From NCBI GenBank assembly GCA_035581425.1, contig DATJVP010000123.1:1-64000 (forward strand): 64,000 bases of DNA. Direction: 5' to 3'. The position numbers were made by a program, and so were the translations under genes. This stretch comes from DASZHJ01 sp035581425. Lineage in GTDB: Bacteria; Pseudomonadota; Alphaproteobacteria; ATCC43930; CGMCC-115725. How positions within the stretch are numbered: position 1 is the stretch's first letter; each line of letters begins with the position of its first letter. Positions 58,475 to 64,000 of this stretch are shown here, in pieces. The notes under the pieces are model-generated. The model saw only the letters and a list, made by a program, of their open reading frames with translations, had not been told where the DNA came from and searched no databases.

Positions 58475-59413
58475 CTACAGCGCCACCCCATAGCTCGCGA
58501 AGCGCTCGACCACACCTGGCTCAATTTGTTTTGCGGCGGCGATGTCGGCGTCGCCTTCGGTGGTCTTGCCGAGGCGCCGCTTGGCGACGCCGCGGCCGAA
58601 GAGGGCGCTCGCTTGGTTGGAGGCGAGCGAGAGCGAGCGGTCGAAATCCTCGAGGGCGGATTGGAACTCGCCTTGCTTCAGGTGGATGAAGCCGCGCGCC
58701 GTCAGCGCGAAGCTGTCGTTGGGGCGGAGCGAGAGCGCCTTCTCGCAATCCAGGAGAGCGTCGGGGAGTTGGCCCAGGATCGCGCGGTCCCAACCGCGGC
58801 GGCCCCAGCTGTCGGCGTCGCCGGGATCGAGCTTTAGCACCTCGCCATAATCCGCGATCGCATTCTTGAAATCGCCGGTGCGCTCATAGGCAAGCGCGCG
58901 GTTGTAGCGCGGGATCGGGTTCTGCGGGTCGAGCTCGATCGCGTGCGAGTAGTCCACGAGCGCTTTGTCGTAGTCGCGCTTGCGGCTGTAGACGTTGCCG
59001 CGATTGTCGAAGGCGCGTGCGTCCTCGGGCTTGAGCTTGATCGCTTGATCGAAATCCTCGATCGCGCGGTCGAGCTTGCCTTGGTCGCTATAGGCGATGC
59101 CGCGGCTGACGAAGGCGTCGGAGTAGCCGGGGTTGAGCCGGATCGACTGATCGAAGTCGTCGATCGCGCGCTCGAGCTGGCCTTTGGTGCGGTAGGCGAG
59201 GCCGCGATTGTAGAAGGCGAGGGCAAGATCCTCCGTCTTCTCCTGGCCCGAAGTGATGATGGCGGTACAGCCGCCGATCTGGAGATCGGGCGAGGCGCCG
59301 TCCTGCCCGCCGCACCAGCGCCATTGCTGGTCGCGGCTTTGCGCTCCGGCGGCCGAAATCCACAGCAGCGCCAGCAGCAGCCCCGCAAACGAGACGCGCG
59401 TAATCGCCCTCAT
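58475..59413 (-). CDS. Exported TPR-repeat protein
   Basis: This 312-residue periplasmic protein has a signal peptide (about residues 1-24, ending AGA) and then six or seven tetratricopeptide repeats from residue 60 on. Examples are LAFYNRGLAYRTKGQLERAI, AFVSRGIAYSDQGKLDRAI and AFDNRGNVYSRKRDYDKAL. Such proteins act as scaffolds; no partner is evident. Two Cys (CGGQ and GGC) precede the repeats and may form a disulfide. It is the end of a minus-strand cluster of small exported proteins. Confidence 0.87.
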   Translation of the reverse strand: MRAITRVSFAGLLLALLWISAAGAQSRDQQWRWCGGQDGASPDLQIGGCTAIITSGQEKTEDLALAFYNRGLAYRTKGQLERAIDDFDQSIRLNPGYSDAFVSRGIAYSDQGKLDRAIEDFDQAIKLKPEDARAFDNRGNVYSRKRDYDKALVDYSHAIELDPQNPIPRYNRALAYERTGDFKNAIADYGEVLKLDPGDADSWGRRGWDRAILGQLPDALLDCEKALSLRPNDSFALTARGFIHLKQGEFQSALEDFDRSLSLASNQASALFGRGVAKRRLGKTTEGDADIAAAKQIEPGVVERFASYGVAL

Positions 59414-59510
59414 GCCCCGCCCCCTCGCCAGCGCCCCAGGGGCAGTCTAGCGATGGGCCGTGCAGAACCTCAAGCCCGGCGGCGGGGGTAGCGCCTCTGC
59501 AACGGCGCTG

Positions 59511-59741
59511 CTACCAGTCGATGTTGCCCTTCTTGTGCTGGTCGTAGAGATAGCCGCCGACCAATCCGGCGCCGGCACCGACGGCGGCGCCCAAGGCGGC
59601 GTTGCCGCCGATCGCGCCCAGCGCGGCGCCCCCGGCCGCGCCCATTGCGCCGCCGCTCAGCGACCGCGAGGCCGTGGTATCGCCGCAGCCCGCGAGCGCC
59701 AATCCCGTGACCATCGCCAAAGTGAGTGCCATCAGTCGCAT
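59511..59741 (-). CDS. Glycine-zipper lipoprotein
   Basis: This is a small outer-membrane-type lipoprotein of about 76 residues. The lipobox is LALAGC (Cys19). The mature part is a glycine zipper: GGAMGAAGGAALGAIGGNAA, then LGAAVGAGAGLVGGYLYD. A short basic end DQHKKGNIDW follows. The ATG at 59741 has AAGGA nine bases before it; an ATG three codons earlier is possible. It lies 17 bases after the Rap1a/Tai-like gene on the same strand. Confidence 0.78.
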   Translation of the reverse strand: MRLMALTLAMVTGLALAGCGDTTASRSLSGGAMGAAGGAALGAIGGNAALGAAVGAGAGLVGGYLYDQHKKGNIDW

Positions 59742-59767
59742 GGTACGCATTCCTTCTTTCCGCCGCG

Positions 59768-60151
59768 CTACTTGCAGGGCCATTTCGACGCCAGCCCCCG
59801 GACCGCGCCGACCACGGGTGGGTCGCTCATGAATTTCTGGTCGCCCTGGTGCTTCGCCGCCCAGTCGGTGAAGGCGCGAATTCCTTCGTCCCGCGTAACG
59901 CCCTGGGGGTAGCAGATGAGGCGCTGCAGGTTCTCGCGGGTCACGATCGCATCGTGATAGCTGACGATGCCCAGCAGATAGCCCTCGCAAAAGTTCACGG
60001 CCTCCCGGTAAAGCGGATCGCTCTGGGGTGTCGTGCAGACCAGATAGAGATCCTGCGTCGACTTCAGCGTGAAGTCCGCGGCGGTTGTCGCCTGAGCGAG
60101 GCTCGGCCATAGCGCAATCGCGGCCATGCCGAGCATCGAAACCAATCGCAT
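59768..60151 (-). CDS. Rap1a/Tai-like exported protein
   Basis: This 127-residue protein has a signal peptide ending AQA (about residue 21). The mature domain resembles the Rap1a/Tai family (PF18602): LYLVCTTPQSDP, then VNFCEGYLLGIVSYHDAI. RLICYPQGVTRDEGIRAFTDWAAKH follows, ending WPCK. The four Cys fit the two-disulfide pattern. Founding members are immunity proteins to T6SS amidases, but most chromosomal copies have no toxin next to them and none is seen here. Confidence 0.72.
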   Translation of the reverse strand: MRLVSMLGMAAIALWPSLAQATTAADFTLKSTQDLYLVCTTPQSDPLYREAVNFCEGYLLGIVSYHDAIVTRENLQRLICYPQGVTRDEGIRAFTDWAAKHQGDQKFMSDPPVVGAVRGLASKWPCK

Positions 60152-60193
60152 CGCAAATCTCCCCTGATTGATTGCGTCGATGTCTTCCCGCGC

Positions 60194-60505
60194 TCAGCGC
60201 GTGGGCCTGCGAGCGGCGGAGGCAAAGAGCGCCGTCCAATCCGCAACCAGCCGCTCCGTGCAGTCCGCGAGCCATTTCTGCTGGATCGCAGCCGCCTGCC
60301 CGAAATCCTTGCACTCCGCCATCTGGCGCGACGCTTCGAGTGCGCGCTGAAAGTCCTCCATCCGGTGCTGCATCCAGTTCTGCGCGGCTGCTTGCATATC
60401 CTCGAATGCCGCCATGTTGGGCTTCATCGCGGATTGCCAATAGGCCGGTGCGTCCGCGAATCCCGAGAACGGCGCCGTACCCCAAGAGCTGCCTTTGGTT
60501 TCCAT
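60194..60505 (-). CDS. Phasin-family protein
   Basis: This 103-residue protein fits the phasin family (polyhydroxyalkanoate granule-associated). It is Ala/Gln-rich and helical, with EDMQAAAQNWMQHRMEDFQRALEASRQMAECKDFGQAAAIQQKWL as its core (residues about 35-80). No signal peptide. The ribosome binding site AGGGAGGA lies at 60511-60518, five bases before the ATG. An FNR-type box lies 61 bases upstream, and the site is complementary to the core of the small RNA at 53060. Confidence 0.75.
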   Translation of the reverse strand: METKGSSWGTAPFSGFADAPAYWQSAMKPNMAAFEDMQAAAQNWMQHRMEDFQRALEASRQMAECKDFGQAAAIQQKWLADCTERLVADWTALFASAARRPTR

Positions 60506-60565
60506 AGAAGTCCTCCCTTCGCGGCAAACCGCGACCTAGATTGCTCACACTTGTGACTTTGGGCA

Positions 60566-60579
60566 CTGACGTAGATCAA
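60566..60579 (-). promoter_or_regulatory. FNR/FixK-type box upstream of the phasin gene
   Basis: On the minus strand the site reads TTGATCTACGTCAG, one mismatch from the TTGAT-N4-GTCAA form used by FNR/FixK-type regulators in alphaproteobacteria. Its centre is 67 bases before the phasin ATG, a fair distance for activation. This gap (60506-60819) holds no gene. Confidence 0.5.
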
Positions 60580-60759
60580 CCGATCCTTCCGACAACGGAT
60601 TGCACCCGAAGGGAGGGGTGCGCGCACGGTCGGCTTGCAGGGCGGCCAAAGCGCGCAAGCGTCCGGAGCGGCACCGTCTCGACAGTGTCGAGCCGTCGTC
60701 TCCCTCGCCGCGCGCCTCGGGATCGGGGAATCAGGAATAACCTCCAATACATTTTATTC

Positions 60760-60774
60760 TTAATCTTCGCTTAA
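60760..60774 (+). promoter_or_regulatory. CtrA box upstream of the histidine kinase gene
   Basis: TTAATCTTCGCTTAA is a perfect TTAA-N7-TTAA site, 46 bases before the histidine kinase ATG. CtrA uses this motif in Caulobacter and relatives. The surrounding sequence is otherwise AT-rich and non-coding. Confidence 0.6.
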
Positions 60775-60819
60775 GGCCGAGCGCGCACGCTTGCTCCAAC
60801 GCAGAGCGAGCAATCGGTC

Positions 60820-62361
60820 ATGCAGGAAACCATGGAGATGGCGGTCGAGCCCGGCGCCGATACGGCGAGCCCGGCTGCGCCCGCATCGATCGACCCGCTC
60901 GAGATCGAGCGGCGCGAGATTCGCATCGATCAACTCGGCCTCGTCGTCCGCAACCTCCCGATTGCGGTCCTCGCCAATATCACGAACGCCATCCTGACGA
61001 TCGCGTTCTTTCACGGTCTCGCCGCTCCCGCCCTTCTCGGCGGCTGGCTGGCGCTCATGCTGGCGCTGTGCGCGGGCGTGGGCCTTCTCTGGCGCCGCGC
61101 TCGACTCCGCCCGCGGCCGCAGCAGGTCGAGGTCTCCGCGATCCGTAACGTGATTCTGGCTTCAGGCGCGGCGGGACTCCTCTGGGGCGTCTTCGCGGCG
61201 GCGATCTTTCCCGAGCATTCCCTGCCGCATCAGGTACTGCTGGCGCTCGCCGTCGGCAGCATCGCCGCGACCTCGCTGGTGAGCCTGCAGTGCCTCCCCG
61301 CCGCAAGCGCCGCCTACATCCTCGCGAGCCTCTGTCCGCTGGTGTTGCGCTTCGCCGGCGCCGGCGACCCGCTCCACGGGCTCATGACGGAGATGCTTGC
61401 GGTCTACACGCTCGTGCTGCTGGGCTTCACGCACAATGGGCATTCCGCCTTCGTCGAGAGCGTGCGCCTGCGTCTCGGCAACGAGACTCTCCTGCGGCGG
61501 ATGGAAGCGGCAAACCGCGTCCTCAAGCGCAATGTCGGCGAGCTGCAATGGTCGCGTCGGCGCCTCGTGCAGCAGGCTAAGAATCTCGCGAAGCTCGCGC
61601 AGGCGAACGATGCCGAGCGCCGGCGCGCGGAGCGCGCGAGCGCCGCCAAATCGCGCTTCCTCGCCAACATGAGCCACGAGCTGCGCACGCCCCTCAATGC
61701 GATCGTCGGCTTCTCGGAGATGATGCGGTCGGAGGCGCTGGGCCCCGTGGGCTCGACGCGCTACCGCGCTTACGCCGACGACATCAACGCGGGCAGCATG
61801 CATCTCCTCAGCCTCATCAACGACCTCCTCGATCTCTCCAAGATCGAGGCCGGCAAGATGGATCTCTCGGAGGAGCTGTTGGAGTTCCCCCGACTGGTCG
61901 AGAGCTGCCTGGTGCTGCTGCGTGACGCGGCGCGGCGCGGCAAGGTCGTGCTGACGGCCGAGCTGCCCTCGGAGATGCCGTTGCTCCTGGCGGACGAGCG
62001 GAAGCTGAAGCAGGTGCTCCTCAATCTCGTGGGCAACGCCCTCAAGTTCACGCCGGAAGGCGGGGCGGTCACGGTGAGCGCGGAGCCTGCGGAGGGCCGC
62101 GGCTACTTCATTACCGTCTCCGATACCGGGATCGGCATCGCGCCCGAGCATCTCGCGATCGCCCTCGAGCCCTTCGGCCAGGTCCAGCATGCCGCAGGCG
62201 GGCTTGCTCAGGGAACCGGGCTCGGTCTTCCTCTCAGCAAGGCGCTGGTGGAGCTCCACGGCGGCACGCTCACGATCGTGAGCACGCCCGGTCGCGGAAC
62301 CGTGATCCGTCTCCATCTTCCATCGGAGCGCTGGCGCAGGGCTGCCTGGGCGGTCGCCTGA
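60820..62361 (+). CDS. Membrane histidine kinase, PleC/DivJ-like
   Basis: This 513-residue sensor kinase has five or six membrane helices in residues 45-215, then a short coiled coil. The HisKA domain has phospho-acceptor His286 in NMSHELRTPLNAIVGFSEMM. The following LGPVGSTRYRAYADDINAGS resembles the PleC/DivJ/PdhS subgroup. The ATPase domain has NALKFTPEGG (N-box), DTGIGIAPEH (G1), LGLPLSKALVELHGG (G2) and a final GRGTVIRL. No PAS or receiver domain. A CtrA box precedes it. Confidence 0.9.
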   Translation: MQETMEMAVEPGADTASPAAPASIDPLEIERREIRIDQLGLVVRNLPIAVLANITNAILTIAFFHGLAAPALLGGWLALMLALCAGVGLLWRRARLRPRPQQVEVSAIRNVILASGAAGLLWGVFAAAIFPEHSLPHQVLLALAVGSIAATSLVSLQCLPAASAAYILASLCPLVLRFAGAGDPLHGLMTEMLAVYTLVLLGFTHNGHSAFVESVRLRLGNETLLRRMEAANRVLKRNVGELQWSRRRLVQQAKNLAKLAQANDAERRRAERASAAKSRFLANMSHELRTPLNAIVGFSEMMRSEALGPVGSTRYRAYADDINAGSMHLLSLINDLLDLSKIEAGKMDLSEELLEFPRLVESCLVLLRDAARRGKVVLTAELPSEMPLLLADERKLKQVLLNLVGNALKFTPEGGAVTVSAEPAEGRGYFITVSDTGIGIAPEHLAIALEPFGQVQHAAGGLAQGTGLGLPLSKALVELHGGTLTIVSTPGRGTVIRLHLPSERWRRAAWAVA

Positions 62362-62492
62362 ACCCTCCGCGATGCCGCAAAATCACCGAAACCTTGGCGC
62401 GAAAACGATCTTTTAGCTGCGGCTCGCCGTTGCGACTCCATAATCACGCACTACTTTCCTCATATAGGCGAGCTTAGTTGAGAGTGCCGTTC

Positions 62493-63011
62493 ATGCGCGG
62501 CGGAAGCGGCCAAGACACGGTGCCGGACCAGAAAAGCCAGCAATTCGATCCGTCCCGCGGGAAGCGGGAGATGGAGCCCGTCCGGCCGCCCGAGGGCATC
62601 CCTGCGAGCCGCTGGGGCGACACCGATCTGATCGAGCTTTTCCGCGACGAGCCCTCGGGCCTCGTGCTGCAGCCTGGCGAGGTGCTTTTCAAGGAAGGCG
62701 ATCCCGGCGCTTGCCTATACGTGCTGCGGTCGGGAACGCTGCGGATCCGCAGCGGCAGCGTCGTCTTCGAGGACGTCTCGCCCGGCGGCATCGTCGGCGA
62801 GATGGCGCTCGTCGACCAGCACATGCCCCGGAGCGCTACGGTCTACGCGCTCTCGCCCGCCGAGCTCATCATCATCGACGAGCCTCGCTTCTTCGCGCTC
62901 GTCGCGCGCAATCCGAGCTTTGCAGTGACGGTGATGCGCGTGCTCTCGCGGCGGCTCCGCCACATGGATACGCGCTACCGCCTCGCGCGTTGGCCAGAGC
63001 CCGACCGCTAG
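62493..63011 (+). CDS. Cyclic-nucleotide-binding domain protein without HTH
   Basis: This 172-residue protein has one cyclic-nucleotide-binding (Crp/Fnr N-terminal type) domain from residue 45 to 155: LQPGEVLFKEGDPGACLYVLRSGTLRI, then GGIVGEMALVDQHMPRSATVYALSPAEL. The phosphate cassette is GEMAL..MPRSATV, with the Arg and Ser of a cAMP/cGMP binder present. It ends with the C-helix and no DNA-binding domain, so it may sense a nucleotide and act on a partner protein. ATG at 62493 preferred; GTG or TTG starts lie 9-15 bases before. Confidence 0.83.
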   Translation: MRGGSGQDTVPDQKSQQFDPSRGKREMEPVRPPEGIPASRWGDTDLIELFRDEPSGLVLQPGEVLFKEGDPGACLYVLRSGTLRIRSGSVVFEDVSPGGIVGEMALVDQHMPRSATVYALSPAELIIIDEPRFFALVARNPSFAVTVMRVLSRRLRHMDTRYRLARWPEPDR

Positions 63012-63027
63012 AAAGGGTTCCAGCCGC

Positions 63028-64000
63028 TCAGCGGCTCGCCCAGCGGTCTTGCAATCCGTACCACTTCATCACCTGCGGCACGAACCAGGGATTGCCGGTG
63101 TAGAACGGCACGGTCGGGAAGGCGCGCTCTGCAAAGACTGTCTTGCCCTCGGCGGAGCCGAGGATGCGGTGCGCGGCCTTTTGGCCGAGATATGTCCCCA
63201 TGGGGACGCCCGCGAAGTTGTACCCGCCCGCGAAATGCATGCCGTCGCGTGTGAGGAGGTGGGGCCAGAGATCGAAGGTGGCGGCGCAGCGGCCGGTCCA
63301 GGAATGCGTCAGCTTGAGTCCCGCGATCCCCGGAACGATGCGCGCGGCATCCTCGCGGAGCTGGGCGCCCTTCGTCCGTGCGTTCGTCGGCCGCGTGCCC
63401 GTGCGCCAAAGGAAGAGAATCCGCGTCCCGTCCGGCGAGCGCCGCATCGAGATGATGTCGTGGACGTGGTCGATGTAAGTGCGATCGGTCGGAAGCAGAC
63501 GGCGCATCGCGTCCGGCGCCAAGGGCTCGGTCGCAATCATATAGGCGTCGAAGGGGATGAGCCGCCGCTGCAGCCAGGGCAGCAGGGCGCCGGTATAGCC
63601 GTTGGTCGCGACGAGCGCGTCGCGGGCGCGCGTCGTCCCCAGCGCCGTCTGCAGCTCGAAGCCTCCGCCATCGAGGGGTGCCACGCGCTCCACCTGCGCT
63701 CCCCCAATGAGCTCCACGCCTGCGGCACGGGCGCGATCGAGGAGACCACGGTGATAGAGGCCGGGATGGATCGAGCCGAGATCGGGGATCAAGGCTGCGC
63801 CGTAAAAGAGATCGCTCGCGATCTCCTCGCGTATCCGCGCGCGCGGCAGCATGGAAAATTGAGCGCCGAGATGCTTCTCGCGGAGCGCCAGCTCCCGCTC
63901 GAGGTCGTCGTATTGGCGCTTGGCCTTCGTCAGGACGAGACGGCCGCAAATCTTGAAGCCGCAGTCGATCTGCTCCTCGCGCACACGTTCGACCACCGCG
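63028..64000 (-). CDS. FAD-dependent oxidoreductase of the DAO family (5-prime end cut off)
   Basis: The last 320 residues of a glycine-oxidase/D-amino-acid-oxidase-type flavoprotein are visible; the frame continues out of the window and so the N-terminal FAD-binding motif is missing. Visible markers are DGGGFELQTALGTTRARDALVATNGYTGALLPWLQ, then IATEPLAPDAMRR, and FAGGYNFAGVPMGTYLG for the second half of the FAD site. It converges with the cyclic-nucleotide gene. This group oxidises secondary or amino-acid-like amines; the substrate here is unknown. Confidence 0.85.
   Translation of the reverse strand, partial: AVVERVREEQIDCGFKICGRLVLTKAKRQYDDLERELALREKHLGAQFSMLPRARIREEIASDLFYGAALIPDLGSIHPGLYHRGLLDRARAAGVELIGGAQVERVAPLDGGGFELQTALGTTRARDALVATNGYTGALLPWLQRRLIPFDAYMIATEPLAPDAMRRLLPTDRTYIDHVHDIISMRRSPDGTRILFLWRTGTRPTNARTKGAQLREDAARIVPGIAGLKLTHSWTGRCAATFDLWPHLLTRDGMHFAGGYNFAGVPMGTYLGQKAAHRILGSAEGKTVFAERAFPTVPFYTGNPWFVPQVMKWYGLQDRWASR

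Noticed and set aside
59768..60151. Toxin-immunity pair
   Set aside because: The protein looks like the Rap1a/Tai immunity family, but no toxin gene neighbours it, so I did not call a system.
1..64000. CRISPR array or long tandem repeat
   Set aside because: No regularly spaced direct repeats of 20-40 bases were seen.

Overview
The window is about 67% GC, densely packed and coding on both strands, with frequent 1-11 base gene overlaps (ATGA, GTGA) and many GTG starts. A CpdR-type response regulator, a PleC/DivJ-like histidine kinase behind a TTAA-N7-TTAA CtrA box, and an alpha-r8 (suhB/MmgR) small RNA point to an alphaproteobacterium, probably of the Hyphomicrobiales/Rhodospirillales breadth. 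The genus cannot be told from the sequence.

Region 1 (1-15.6 kb) is a type II secretion locus in two parts. Part one is gspO-E-F-G-H-I-J-L-M on the plus strand. Part two is gspC on plus facing gspK and gspD on minus. Between the parts lie two tandem signal-peptide-bearing phosphoesterases of the phospholipase C/acid phosphatase family, each followed by its own terminator. They are the obvious candidate cargo. Region 2 (15.9-17.5 kb) holds an exported peptidoglycan-binding protein, a tiny twin-arginine-like peptide and an SGNH hydrolase. Region 3 (17.6-24.6 kb) is a C-P lyase operon, phnGHIJKLM, followed by a PhnZ-like HD-domain protein and a DUF1045 2H-phosphoesterase. Regions 1-3 together read as a phosphorus-acquisition neighbourhood (inference).

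Region 4 (24.7-33.6 kb) has argH with an MBL-fold hydrolase and a Nudix hydrolase on minus, an MBL hydrolase plus isocitrate-lyase-family pair on plus, and a tight minus-strand operon of a second isocitrate-lyase-family enzyme with leuC- and leuD-like genes. Region 5 (32.7-39.2 kb) has an exported protein, two tandem PaaK-like CoA ligases, a family 5 solute-binding protein and a class III CoA transferase. Region 6 (39.2-48.9 kb) carries an ArsR regulator divergent from an MFS transporter, hpf, the sulfate-activation genes cysD and cysN/C, a thioredoxin-fold/2OG-oxygenase fusion, corA and small exported proteins.

Region 7 (49-55.9 kb) has an isochorismatase-family protein, a nitronate monooxygenase, the D-glutamate catabolic pair dgcN-dgcA, the small RNA, phenylalanine hydroxylase, an acetyltransferase with an N-formylglutamate amidohydrolase, and cpdR. 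Region 8 (55.9-58.5 kb) starts at tRNA-Val(GAC) and looks like a small decayed island: an IS5-type transposase remnant, an AMP-forming ligase of visibly lower GC and a substrate-binding-protein fragment. Region 9 (58.5-64 kb) holds a TPR protein, a glycine-zipper lipoprotein, a Rap1a/Tai-like protein, a phasin with an FNR-type box upstream, the CtrA-box histidine kinase, a cyclic-nucleotide-binding protein and a cut-off FAD oxidoreductase.

The most useful observations are the secretion locus that encloses its probable cargo, the alpha-r8 RNA whose UUUCCUCCCU core can pair with the phasin ribosome binding site, the CtrA box on the histidine kinase, the lyase-leuC-leuD operon that may not be for leucine, and the PhnZ-like protein inside a C-P lyase operon. 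No wholly new system could be demonstrated from sequence alone.
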